Assembly (NCBI GenBank): GCA_026991395.1
Contig: JALXBP010000142.1
Location: 1-35,061, forward strand
From: Anaerolineae bacterium
GTDB taxonomy: Bacteria; Chloroflexota; Anaerolineae; B4-G1; SLSP01
Length of the DNA stretch: 35,061 nt
Direction: 5' to 3'
Made by a program: the position numbers and the translations under genes. This document shows positions 1 to 7,449 of the stretch, one piece after another. The notes below the pieces were generated by a model, which saw only the letters and a program-made list of their open reading frames with translations, searched no databases and was not told where the DNA came from. How positions within the stretch are numbered: position 1 is the stretch's first letter; the number at the start of each line of letters is the position of its first letter.

Positions 1-250
1 CTTCTACCTGACCGGCCTCTCGTTCCACCTCAGCGAACGGCTGACCCTCGCCCTCTTCACCACCGGGGGCAAGGCGGCGCGGTGGAGCGCCTCCGTCGGC
101 CCCTGGACATCGTCGTAGGGGAAGGTGCGCATCGCGGCGGCCTTCTCCGCTTCCAGGGCCGGGAGCACGAGCGCCGCCTTGCCCCCGGTGGTGAAGAGGG
201 CGAGGGTCAGCCGTTCGCTGAGGTGGAACGAGAGGCCGGTCAGGTAGAAG
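1..250. repeat. Perfect 80-bp inverted repeat (arms 1-80 and 171-250) with 90-bp loop at the window edge
   Basis: Bases 1-80 are the exact reverse complement of bases 171-250. The match stops sharply at 80/171, because base 81 no longer pairs with base 170. The left arm reads on the plus strand as the same peptide (FYLTGLSFHLSERL) that the minus-strand peptidase gene encodes in the right arm. An exact coding-sequence fold-back lying flush with the end of the window is typical of a chimeric read or hairpin at a contig end rather than of a natural element. No microhomology is visible at the junction. Confidence 0.95.
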
Positions 251-333
251 AGCGACGGCCCCGGCACGAGGATCACTCCCCTCAGGCCGCGCGCGGCGGC
301 CAGATCGAGCAGGCGTTGCAGGCGTTCGGTCAT
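4..333 (-). CDS. Truncated Xaa-Pro peptidase-like protein (N-terminal fragment, chimeric end)
   Basis: The first ~84 residues look like the N-terminal (creatinase_N-like) domain of M24 Xaa-Pro dipeptidases/aminopeptidases, with ILVPGPSLFYLTGLSFHLSERL followed by an Ala/Leu-rich strand, as in PepQ-type proteins. The metal-binding catalytic domain is absent. After about base 81 the frame runs into the inverted copy of its own sequence and stops at 4-6, so the last ~25 residues are artefactual. The ATG overlaps the stop of the upstream epimerase (ATGA at 330-333), so this is the third gene of a recJ-epimerase-peptidase operon. The family call rests on the N-terminus alone and is moderate. The truncation is certain. 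Confidence 0.6.
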   Translation of the reverse strand: MTERLQRLLDLAAARGLRGVILVPGPSLFYLTGLSFHLSERLTLALFTTGGKAALVLPALEAEKAAAMRTFPYDDVQGPTEALHRAALPPVVKRARVSRSLRWNERPVR

Positions 334-1307
334 TCGACCTCCTCCTTGCGTGAGCTATCGGCGGTCGGGAAGGTCTCGCGGTACCAGGCGCAGAAGCGCC
401 GCATCCCCTCCTCGATGTCGATCTGCGGCTCGTAGTCGAGGTGCGTGCGGGCCAAGGTGATGTCGGCGTAGGTGATCGGCGGTTCGCTGGGCGGCGCGGG
501 GGAGGTTTCGATCTGCGCCCTGCGTCCCGTCAGCCGCTCGACGATGCGCACGAAATCGGCCATACGGACCGGCGCACCGCGTCCCAGGTTGATGCGCCGG
601 TAGCCCAGAGGGCGGTCGGCGGCGCTGAGGATGCCGCGCACGATGTCGTCGATGTAGGTCCAATCGCGCCACATCTCCCCGCCCTCGTAGAGCGTGAAGG
701 GCTGCCCGCGGACGATGCGGTCGGTGACGATGAAGGGCATCATATCGGGGCGTCCGCGGGGGCCGTAGACGCTGAAGAAGCGCAGCGCGGTGAAGTTCAG
801 TCCGTGGAGGTTGTGGTAGGTGTAACCCAGCAATTCCCCTGCGATCTTCGTCGCCGGGTAGGGGGCCAGCGGCGCTCCGAGGGGGTCGTCCTCGCGGAAG
901 GGAAGTCGGCGGCTGCGCCCGTACACGGAGGAGGTGGAGGCGAAGATGACCTGCGGTACGCCCCGCAGGCGCACCGCCTCCAGCACGTTGACCGTGCCGG
1001 TGATGTTCACCGCCGTGTAGAGGGGGGCGCGTCCGATGGAATAGCGCACCCCGGCCATCGCCGCCAGGTGGATGACGAGATCGACGCCCTCGACGGCGCG
1101 TTGCACGGTCCGGGGATCGCGCAGATCGCCCTCGATGAGGCGGCAGCGCGGCGAAGGGCACAGCGGCTCGACGTTGGCCCGTTTGCGGGCCGGATCGTAG
1201 TAATCGTTGAAGTTGTCCAAGATGGTAACGCGGTCGCCGCGGCGCAGCAGCGCCTCTGCCACGTGGCTCCCGATGAAGCCTGCTCCACCGGTAACCAGGA
1301 CGCGCAT
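330..1307 (-). CDS. NAD-dependent nucleotide-sugar epimerase (UDP-glucuronate/UDP-glucose 4-epimerase-like)
   Basis: This 325-residue protein of the extended short-chain dehydrogenase family starts with the Rossmann motif GGAGFIGSH (residues 7-15). An acidic residue ends the second strand (ILDNFNDYYDP), followed by the NAD-binding HLAAMAGVRYS region, the catalytic Ser/Thr segment STSSVYG and the YPATK Tyr/Lys pair. The NDYYDPxRK stretch after the first beta-alpha-beta unit resembles UDP-glucuronate 4-epimerases more than GalE. The likely reaction is C4 epimerisation of a UDP-sugar in the cytoplasm for surface polysaccharide. The exact sugar cannot be read from sequence. The start codon overlaps the recJ stop (TGATG) and the stop overlaps the next gene, so translation is coupled. 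Length is normal for the family. Confidence 0.88.
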   Translation of the reverse strand: MRVLVTGGAGFIGSHVAEALLRRGDRVTILDNFNDYYDPARKRANVEPLCPSPRCRLIEGDLRDPRTVQRAVEGVDLVIHLAAMAGVRYSIGRAPLYTAVNITGTVNVLEAVRLRGVPQVIFASTSSVYGRSRRLPFREDDPLGAPLAPYPATKIAGELLGYTYHNLHGLNFTALRFFSVYGPRGRPDMMPFIVTDRIVRGQPFTLYEGGEMWRDWTYIDDIVRGILSAADRPLGYRRINLGRGAPVRMADFVRIVERLTGRRAQIETSPAPPSEPPITYADITLARTHLDYEPQIDIEEGMRRFCAWYRETFPTADSSRKEEVE

Positions 1308-3028
1308 CAGGCCCTCCCCGCGGGGACGATCGCCTTGACGTCCAGTTCCAGATCGACCCGCCCGCGCCAGACGTTGCGGTTGAGCGTGTAGGCCAGATCG
1401 ACGCGATCCCCCAGCCGCGCGGCCTGGGCGCTCTGGCCGAAGGCGATGCCGTTCCAGAGGTGGCCTTCCTCGTCGGCCAGCCGCAGCTTGAGGTGGGCGC
1501 GTTCGCGGCCAACCGGTCGCGCTTCGAGGAGCCGCAGGCCGCGGCTGGCGAGGAGGGGGACGGGGTTATCGACGCCGAAGGGGGCGAGTTGCAGGATGGC
1601 CTCGTAGAGCGGCCAGGAGAGGCTTGCCAGGGCAACCTCGGCCTCGACGTCGAGGCGGGGCCGCTCCTCGGTGGCGGGGCTATTCTGCACCTGTTCCAGC
1701 AGGCGGCGTTCCAGTTCGGGCAGGTCCGCCGTGCGGACGGTGAAACCGGCGGCTGCCGCGTGTCCGCCGTAGTGGAGCAGCAGGTCATCGGCGGCGGCGA
1801 GGGCCTGGGTGATGTGGAAATGGGCCGGTGAGCGGCACGAGCCGACGGCCACCTCCTCCCCGCGGTGGACGATCACGACGGGGCGGCGGTAGCGGTCGAG
1901 GAGGCGGCTTGCCGCCAGCCCAAGGATGCCGGGCGGGAAGTCGGGGTGGGCGACGAAGAGGAGCGGCGGCAGCGGGTCGAGGTCGGCGACGGCGGCCTCG
2001 GCCATCTGCTGCACGCGCCGCGTCCAGTCGCGCCGCCGTCGGTTGAGCTGTTCGAGTTGACGGGCGCGGGTCATCGCCTCCTGCGGCTCATCGGCCAGGA
2101 GAAGGGCGAGGGCCAGGTCGGCGTGCTGGAGCCGACCGGCGGCGTTCAGCCGCGGGGCGATCTGGAAGGCGATGGTCTCCTCGTCGAGCGCCTCGTCGCC
2201 GTTGCGGCGTGTCAGGAGCGCCTCCAGGCCGGGGCGCGGGGCTTCGTTGAGGCGCTGCAGGCCCTGCTTCACCAGCGCGCGGTTGTCGCCGCGCATCGGC
2301 ACTAGGTCGGCAACGGTGCCGACGGCCACGAGGTCGAGCAATTCGGCGGGGTCGAGCGGGTGGCTTCCCCGTCGTCGAGGGGCCTGCCGTTCCGCAAGGA
2401 GCAGCGCTTCGGCCAGGTGGTAGGCGACGCCGACACCGGCGAGGTGCTGCGCGGCCACCGGCGTCCCCTCCCGCCGCGGATTGAGGATCGCCTGGGCGGG
2501 CGGGAGGCGTTCGCCTAAGTGGTGGTGGTCGGTGATGACGATCTGCATGCCCAGTCGGCGGGCCTCGGCGACCTCCGCTACGGCCCGAATGCCGCAATCG
2601 ACAGTTACGAGGAGGCCGACGCCCTCCGCGGCCAGTTTGCGCAGGGCGTCGAGGTGCAGGCCGTACCCCTCATCGATGCGGTCGGGGATGTAGGGGATGA
2701 CCTTCGCGCCGAGCGAGCGCAGGGTCAGCGTGAGGAGCGCCGTGGCCGTAACGCCATCGGCGTCGTAGTCGCCGTACACGGCGATCGTGCGGCCCGCCGT
2801 GAGCGCCGCGCGGATGTGGCGGACGGCTGCGGACATATCGGGCAGGGCGAAGGGGCTGTCGAGGGTGCGTTGCTCACCGTCGAGGAAGGCGCGGACTTCG
2901 GCCTCGTCGGTCAGCCCGCGGTTGTAGAGGAGCTGCACCAGCAAGGGAGGCAGGTCGGCGAAGCGCTCGAAGAGCCGAGCGGGGGCGCGCGGGGCGATCC
3001 TCCATGGAGGCGGGCTGTCCTTTGTCAT
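1307..3028 (-). CDS. recJ: Single-stranded-DNA-specific exonuclease RecJ
   Basis: This 573-residue DHH/DHHA1 phosphoesterase is close to the length of typical RecJ. RecJ degrades single-stranded DNA 5' to 3' in RecF-type recombination, mismatch repair and base-excision repair. Visible motifs are YGDYDADGVTATALL (motif I, about residues 85-99), VTVDCG, the eponymous ITDHHHLGERLP, DLVAVGTVADLVPM and the DHHA1 glycine loop GGHAAAAGFTV. An OB-like C-terminal domain ends with KLRLADEEGHLWNGIAFG. The ATG at 3028 has an AGGTG-type ribosome site about 11 bases upstream. The gene leads a three-gene overlapping minus-strand operon with the epimerase and the peptidase. Confidence 0.97.
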   Translation of the reverse strand: MTKDSPPPWRIAPRAPARLFERFADLPPLLVQLLYNRGLTDEAEVRAFLDGEQRTLDSPFALPDMSAAVRHIRAALTAGRTIAVYGDYDADGVTATALLTLTLRSLGAKVIPYIPDRIDEGYGLHLDALRKLAAEGVGLLVTVDCGIRAVAEVAEARRLGMQIVITDHHHLGERLPPAQAILNPRREGTPVAAQHLAGVGVAYHLAEALLLAERQAPRRRGSHPLDPAELLDLVAVGTVADLVPMRGDNRALVKQGLQRLNEAPRPGLEALLTRRNGDEALDEETIAFQIAPRLNAAGRLQHADLALALLLADEPQEAMTRARQLEQLNRRRRDWTRRVQQMAEAAVADLDPLPPLLFVAHPDFPPGILGLAASRLLDRYRRPVVIVHRGEEVAVGSCRSPAHFHITQALAAADDLLLHYGGHAAAAGFTVRTADLPELERRLLEQVQNSPATEERPRLDVEAEVALASLSWPLYEAILQLAPFGVDNPVPLLASRGLRLLEARPVGRERAHLKLRLADEEGHLWNGIAFGQSAQAARLGDRVDLAYTLNRNVWRGRVDLELDVKAIVPAGRA

Positions 3029-3065
3029 CGTGAGCTTTCACCTGCCGGGTTTCCTTCGCTGGAGG

Positions 3066-3094
3066 AGTATAGCATCGCCTCCCACAAAGCAAAA
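3066..3094 (-). promoter_or_regulatory. Candidate sigma-70 promoter for the recJ operon
   Basis: Read on the minus strand, TTTTGC (3089-3094) and TATACT (3066-3071) are separated by 17 bases, and the -10 is preceded by TGC (extended -10). The -35 lies inside the tail of the upstream terminator. The same hexamer pair with the same spacing occurs before the GNAT gene (13983-14011), which supports both calls. Confidence 0.5.
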
Positions 3095-3118
3095 CGGCCC
3101 CGTCGCGGGGGCCGTTTT
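3084..3118 (-). terminator. Rho-independent terminator after the DUF4870 gene
   Basis: Arms 3091-3101 and 3108-3118 pair perfectly over 11 bp (AAAACGGCCCC) around a 6-base loop. On the minus strand the stem is followed by a T-rich stretch (TTTTGCTTTG). It lies 17 bases past the stop of the 3135-3482 gene. Confidence 0.85.
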
Positions 3119-3134
3119 GTCGGTCTCGATGGGT

Positions 3135-3482
3135 TTAGATCCAGCCCTGGCCTTTGAGGAAGCCGGTTATGCCGGGTACTTCGACCCACTTGCCCTGGTA
3201 GGCCATAATGGCCATGTAGATCTGATAGACGAAGACGGCAACGCCGGTGAAGCAGCCGATAACGACGGCACTGAGGATGCCGCTGATGACCCAGCCGATG
3301 ATGACAACGGCCAAGGCGTTCATCGCGTGGAACTTGATGAAGGGACGGTTTTTCTTGTCCTCCATCACGAGCACGATGATGGGCACAATCGGCGACAACA
3401 GCCAACTGAGCAAGGCCCATAACTTGTCGTCCTCGGTAACTTCCGGCTGAGTGACTTCGACTTTGACCTCGGGATTCTCCAT
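3135..3482 (-). CDS. DUF4870 (Tic20-like) membrane protein
   Basis: This is a small integral membrane protein of about 115 residues. The N-terminus is acidic and soluble (ENPEVKVEVTQPEVTEDDK). It is followed by LWALLSWLLSPIVPIIVLV, a short charged loop with the DUF4870 signature KNRPFIKFHAMNAL, a second hydrophobic segment (AVVIIGWVISGILSAVVIG) and a third (VAVFVYQIYMAIMAYQGK). The family is widespread and its function is not established. Two ATGs are adjacent (3485 and 3482). The second sits 6 bases after GGAGG and is preferred over the first, which sits only 3 bases away. The gene is monocistronic, with its own promoter and terminator. Confidence 0.85.
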   Translation of the reverse strand: MENPEVKVEVTQPEVTEDDKLWALLSWLLSPIVPIIVLVMEDKKNRPFIKFHAMNALAVVIIGWVISGILSAVVIGCFTGVAVFVYQIYMAIMAYQGKWVEVPGITGFLKGQGWI

Positions 3483-3529
3483 CATGCACCTCCGTTTCTG
3501 TGCGTTGGGATTCTGACCCCTCTTGCCTA

Positions 3530-3557
3530 ATCATACGTGGATTTCCGCTGTAGGCAA
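3530..3557 (-). promoter_or_regulatory. Candidate promoter for the DUF4870 gene
   Basis: On the minus strand, TTGCCT (3552-3557) and TATGAT (3530-3535) are separated by 16 bases. The predicted transcript starts about 40 bases before the start codon. Confidence 0.45.
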
Positions 3558-3631
3558 GGATGTCTTCCTTAGCTTTCTACGCCCTTTCGCGATGCCGGTT
3601 GCGTGCTTTCGGGAAGCACCGGATGCTCCGC

Positions 3632-3659
3632 TTTTCAGATGGGACGAGTGTGGTACAGT
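3632..3659 (+). promoter_or_regulatory. Weak candidate promoter for the sigma-FecR-cyclase operon
   Basis: TTTTCA (3632-3637), a 16-base spacer and TACAGT (3654-3659) preceded by TGG resemble a degenerate sigma-70 promoter 65 bases upstream of the sigma factor gene. An ECF-type autoregulatory promoter could equally be present here. No other gene lies between 3486 and 3723, where open frames lack a plausible ribosome site. Confidence 0.3.
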
Positions 3660-3723
3660 TAGCACAGGGCCTGCTTTGTTGCGTCGTGCTTCTGCCCTGA
3701 TCTTGCTATGGAGAGAATGCGAA

Positions 3724-4353
3724 ATGAGCGTCATCGTCCGTCAGGAAAGGCCGTTCTGGCGCAGGATTTTTGCCTTCGCACGCGACAAAGTAAAAGAGGG
3801 AAAGAGAGCGAATTCCTCTGAAGTTGCCTTGATGGGGCGGTTGGCCGAGGGCGATCCCGATGCTGCCGAGAAGTTCGTAGCCGACCATGCCGATGCCCTC
3901 TATCGTTTCGTCTATCATCAGGTCGGCGGCGTTGTCCAGGATGCGGAAGATATCGTTCAGGAAACGTTCCTCGCCGCCGTGCGTCAGGCCGGGCGATTCC
4001 GTGGACAGAGCCGCTTGCGCACGTGGCTGTTCTCCATTGCTTCCCACAAGGTTGCCGATCACTGGCGGCGTCAGCGGCGCTACGCAGAGCTTCCACTTCT
4101 GACCGAGCAGCAGGTTGCGGATGGCGGGGTAACACAGGAGATGTCCATAGAGCAGATGGAGATGTGTCAGGTGGTGCGTCAGGGTCTGTTGCATTTGCCT
4201 CCTCATTATCGGACGGCCTTGATTTTGCGTTATGTCGAGGGCTTTTCCGTGGCGGAGACGGCGCGCGTGATGCAGCGCAGCGTCAAGAGCGTGGAATCGA
4301 TCCTCGTTCGCGCCAGGCGAAAGCTGGCAGAAGTCTTAAGGGGGGTGGCGTGA
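3724..4353 (+). CDS. ECF-type RNA polymerase sigma factor
   Basis: The 209-residue sigma-70 family protein has only regions 2 and 4. Region 2 spans ALYRFVYHQVGG, AEDIVQETFLAAVR and RTWLFSIASHKVADHWRR. Region 4 spans LHLPPHYRTALILRYVEGFS followed by the helix-turn-helix ETARVMQRSVKSVESILVRARRKL. It would direct RNA polymerase to a small regulon. The ATG at 3724 has GGAGAG 8 bases upstream. A longer in-frame TTG reading from 3523 has no ribosome site and an unlikely N-terminus. The stop overlaps the GTG start of the FecR protein. No HxxxCxxC anti-sigma is encoded next to it, so the FecR-like protein is the natural candidate regulator. Confidence 0.93.
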   Translation: MSVIVRQERPFWRRIFAFARDKVKEGKRANSSEVALMGRLAEGDPDAAEKFVADHADALYRFVYHQVGGVVQDAEDIVQETFLAAVRQAGRFRGQSRLRTWLFSIASHKVADHWRRQRRYAELPLLTEQQVADGGVTQEMSIEQMEMCQVVRQGLLHLPPHYRTALILRYVEGFSVAETARVMQRSVKSVESILVRARRKLAEVLRGVA

Positions 4354-5645
4354 ACGGTGCTGAAGAGACGAAGAATGTGGAACGATGGCTGCGAAAATTA
4401 GCGTCGGAGAAGGTAGCGGCTTCCCGGGCCTTCAAATCGCGTTTGGTGCGCGTCGTGCGGGAGGCCGTTTTGCGTTATCGCAGGCGGCGGTGGGGGATAG
4501 CCTTGCGGTGGGCGACGGCGCTGGTCGTTCTGCTGGGCTTGATCTGGCTGGTTTACCCGCGCCGCACTACCGTTGCCCTGCTTACCGTGCGCGAGGGCAA
4601 GGCGACGGTTCATTGGCAAAAGCGAATCCTCTTCCTCTTCTCCTACGATGGAGAGGAAGAGGTGCGGCATGGAGGGACGATCTCGCTCTCCAACGGCGAT
4701 CACGTTGTCCTCAGTGAGGATGGCGCGGCCGTCATTGCCTTTCAAAATGGGACGGTGCTCGAGTTGCAGCCGGGCACCGATCTCGTCCTCTACCAGACGG
4801 CCCGGACGATGGTAACCCGCATCTACCTGAGTGCGGGAGAGCTGTGGGCGCAGGTTGTTCATCTCCTCGATGCCAGCGGACGTTTCGAGATTCAGACGCC
4901 TGCCGCCGTTGTGAGCGTGCGGGGCACCGTCTTCCGCACACGGGCGCAGGATACCCGCTCGACTTACAGTGCTACGGACGAAGGGACGACCGAGGTTACC
5001 CTCCTCGATGCCGAGCAGGGTAACCCTGCCGTGGAGGTGCCCGCCGGTTACGAAGTCGAAGCGGTGATCGGAGAGCCGCTCGTCGTCCGTCCCCAGGCCC
5101 CCCATATCGAAAGCCTCAATCTCGACGGCAAAGAGACGAAGCTGGCCGAGGGTGAGACGATCGCATCCTCTTCGCCTGATTTGTCGATCTCCGGTCAGAC
5201 CGAACCGGGCGTGGATGTCGTCTTGCTGTTCCTCCTCGACGGTAAGGAGATCGACCGCGCTCACGTCGAAGCGGATGGCACCTTCACGCTGGCCTTTCAC
5301 CCGCCGGAAGAGGGGGACTATGCGCTCTGTCTGGCTGCCGAGGATGAGAACGGTCGGCGCAGCGACTGTGTGGATTTCGTCTTTCGCTACGACCGAACGC
5401 CACCGACGACGCTCCGACTGTTGGAGCCCACGGAGCCGGAGGTGGATCGCGCGCAGATTACGCTGAAGGGGCTGACGGAGGCGGGGGCCGTGCTCACCCT
5501 CAACGGCGAGCCGGTGCCCGTGGCCGATGACGGCCATTTCGAAGTGCCGCTCTCACTCGAGCCCGGCGCTAACCCCTTGACGCTGGAGAGTTGTGATGCA
5601 GCGGGGAACTGCACCCGCCTGGCATTCACCATCACGCGCCGATAA
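4350..5645 (+). CDS. FecR-domain membrane protein with C-terminal Ig-like domains
   Basis: From the GTG at 4350 the protein has 431 residues. It has a basic cytoplasmic N-terminus of about 50 residues and one membrane helix (about 51-69, ALRWATALVVLLGLIWLVYP). An extracytoplasmic FecR domain follows (about 105-235) with the family strand IQTPAAVVSVRGTVFRT. Two Ig-like, glucodextranase-B-type beta domains (about 260-431) end in GANPLTLESCDAAGNCTRL. AAGGGGGG precedes the GTG, which overlaps the sigma stop by four bases. By analogy with FecR, the cytoplasmic segment could bind the sigma factor, but no TonB receptor is present and Chloroflexota generally lack one, so the input signal would differ. 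A long in-frame extension upstream to 4023 lies inside the sigma gene and is rejected. Confidence 0.85.
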   Translation: MNGAEETKNVERWLRKLASEKVAASRAFKSRLVRVVREAVLRYRRRRWGIALRWATALVVLLGLIWLVYPRRTTVALLTVREGKATVHWQKRILFLFSYDGEEEVRHGGTISLSNGDHVVLSEDGAAVIAFQNGTVLELQPGTDLVLYQTARTMVTRIYLSAGELWAQVVHLLDASGRFEIQTPAAVVSVRGTVFRTRAQDTRSTYSATDEGTTEVTLLDAEQGNPAVEVPAGYEVEAVIGEPLVVRPQAPHIESLNLDGKETKLAEGETIASSSPDLSISGQTEPGVDVVLLFLLDGKEIDRAHVEADGTFTLAFHPPEEGDYALCLAAEDENGRRSDCVDFVFRYDRTPPTTLRLLEPTEPEVDRAQITLKGLTEAGAVLTLNGEPVPVADDGHFEVPLSLEPGANPLTLESCDAAGNCTRLAFTITRR

Positions 5646-7449
5646 GCGGACGGGCTGGCTGGGGCTGTTGGTCGGCCTCAGCGTCGGCCTGGTGCTCTCG
5701 CTGGCGCTGTTGGCCGGTGTCTTCAGTACCTGGCGGCTGCGGGCGATGGACCTGCTCTATCGTCCGTTGGACGCTCATTCGCCGGTCGCCATCATCGCCA
5801 TCGATGACGAGACGCTGATACGCTACGGGCGTGTGGGCAGTTGGTCGCGCAAACGCTACGCCGATCTCATCGAGGCGCTACGGTCGTGGAATGCGCGGGT
5901 CATCGTCATCGATGTGCTCCTGGCCGAGCGCGGTGCAGGCGATGATGCGCTGGAGGCCGTCCTGGATGATGATGTCATCCTGGCGACGGCGGGTGTCGGC
6001 GTCCCCCGCCCGGAAGCGGGGGTGATCCAATTCCCGATGCTTCTCAAACCCGTCGTCGAGGGCGGGCGCGTAGGGCACGTGGATATTCTGCCCGATGCCG
6101 ACGGCGTTTTACGTCGTCTGCCGCTCTGGGTGCAGGGCGAAAACGATCCCCCTGTGCCAGCGATGGCGTGGCAAGCGCTCTCGGCCTACCTCGGCGTTCC
6201 CATTCCCGACAAGCCTTCGACACGACCCTTCCGTTGGGCTGGGCGCGAGATGCCCGTCGATCGGCATGGCCAGGTCATCGTCCGCTACCTGGGGCCCTCC
6301 GGCTCGGTACCCATCTACTCCTTCGGCGACGTGATGGACGGCAACCTCCCCGCCGGAGCGCTCGACGGGCGCATCGTCTTCATCGGCGTAACGGCGGTGG
6401 GGATGCCGGATGTCTATTCGGTGCCTATCGGCGGGAGAATGAACGGCGTGGAGTTGCACGCGCAGATGGCTGCGGCGCTCCTCGCCGGACAGATGCTCGA
6501 GCCGCCCTCGGTGTGGCTTTCCATCGTGCTGACCATCGTGATGGCTTCGCTGGCAGGATGGTCGATTGCCCGTCTCCGTCCTTCCATCTCCGCCGGGATC
6601 GTCATCTTCTCGGCGCTTCTCTTGCTGCGTGTGGCGACCGTGGCCTTTGCCCACGGCTACCTGGTCGATTACCTCTTCGCCCTGCTGGGGATGCTTGGGG
6701 CCTACGTGGGGGTCGGCTTGTGGGCGCTGGAGCAGGAACGCTGGAAGCGGGCCAGCATCACCAGCCTCTTCGCCGGGCGAGCCTCGCCCCAGGTCGTGGC
6801 CTACCTGCAGGAACTGTCGCGACGCAATGCCCTCACCTCTGCGGAAACGCGCTTCATCGTCGCCCTCTTTGCCGATGTGCGCGGTTACACTGGCTTCACC
6901 GAACGCGAAGACCCGCGGCGTGTCCAGAGCGTGATCAATGCCTACCTTGCTGCCTTCGCCGAGGCCGTCATCGATGCCGAGGGCGTGGTCACGAAGTACG
7001 TCGGCGACCGCGTCGTGGCTCTCTTCAATGCCCCTTACCACGTCGAGGACCCGGTCGAGCGGGCTTTGGAGGCCGCCATCGACGGCCTGCAGCGACTGGA
7101 GCGGCTGTGGGAGGACCCCGATATGCCCCGTTTGTCGATGGGCGTCGGGGTCAATGCCGGTATGGCCATTGTCGGGCTGGTCGGTTCGCCGAAGCGGTAC
7201 GATTACGATGCGCTGGGCGATGTCGTGAACGTGGCTTCGCGGCTGTGCGACCTGGCTCCCGCGGGGGAGGTGTACGTTACCGAGGCCATCGTCGCCTTGG
7301 CCGACGAGCGGTGGGAGGTAGAGATGATCGGCTCGCTCGTCCTCAAGGGGCGACGCGAGCCTGTCGTAACCTATCGTCTGAAAGCAGCCTTGGCCCTCGA
7401 TGAAGATGAAGAAGAGGAGCCGATCTTGTCCACGATGGGGGAACGATGA
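5596..7449 (+). CDS. CHASE2-domain class III adenylate cyclase
   Basis: The 617-residue membrane cyclase has a first helix (~20-45), an extracellular CHASE2 sensor (~48-300; AMDLLYRPL, AIIAIDDETLIRYG, GRIVFIGVTA), three further helices (~307-380) and a cytoplasmic cyclase domain (~418-597). Metal-binding Asp427 (FADVRG) and Asp471 (YVGDRV) are present. Lys467 and Asp538 (YDYDALGD) match the adenine-specifying pair, and Asn545 and Arg549 match the transition-state residues. This points to cAMP from ATP rather than cGMP. The ATG at 5596 follows GGAGAG by 5 bases and overlaps the FecR gene by 50 bases. A GTG at 5593 is an alternative. The tight overlap implies co-translation with the FecR protein. 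Confidence 0.93.
   Translation: MQRGTAPAWHSPSRADKRTGWLGLLVGLSVGLVLSLALLAGVFSTWRLRAMDLLYRPLDAHSPVAIIAIDDETLIRYGRVGSWSRKRYADLIEALRSWNARVIVIDVLLAERGAGDDALEAVLDDDVILATAGVGVPRPEAGVIQFPMLLKPVVEGGRVGHVDILPDADGVLRRLPLWVQGENDPPVPAMAWQALSAYLGVPIPDKPSTRPFRWAGREMPVDRHGQVIVRYLGPSGSVPIYSFGDVMDGNLPAGALDGRIVFIGVTAVGMPDVYSVPIGGRMNGVELHAQMAAALLAGQMLEPPSVWLSIVLTIVMASLAGWSIARLRPSISAGIVIFSALLLLRVATVAFAHGYLVDYLFALLGMLGAYVGVGLWALEQERWKRASITSLFAGRASPQVVAYLQELSRRNALTSAETRFIVALFADVRGYTGFTEREDPRRVQSVINAYLAAFAEAVIDAEGVVTKYVGDRVVALFNAPYHVEDPVERALEAAIDGLQRLERLWEDPDMPRLSMGVGVNAGMAIVGLVGSPKRYDYDALGDVVNVASRLCDLAPAGEVYVTEAIVALADERWEVEMIGSLVLKGRREPVVTYRLKAALALDEDEEEEPILSTMGER

Noticed and set aside
3523-3723. N-terminal extension of the first sigma factor from a TTG at 3523
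   Set aside because: No ribosome site, the sequence does not resemble sigma region 2, and a good GGAGAG-ATG start exists at 3724.
4350-5645. FecR of a TonB-dependent iron-uptake system
   Set aside because: No TonB receptor or siderophore genes nearby. The protein has Ig-like domains and is coupled to a CHASE2 cyclase.
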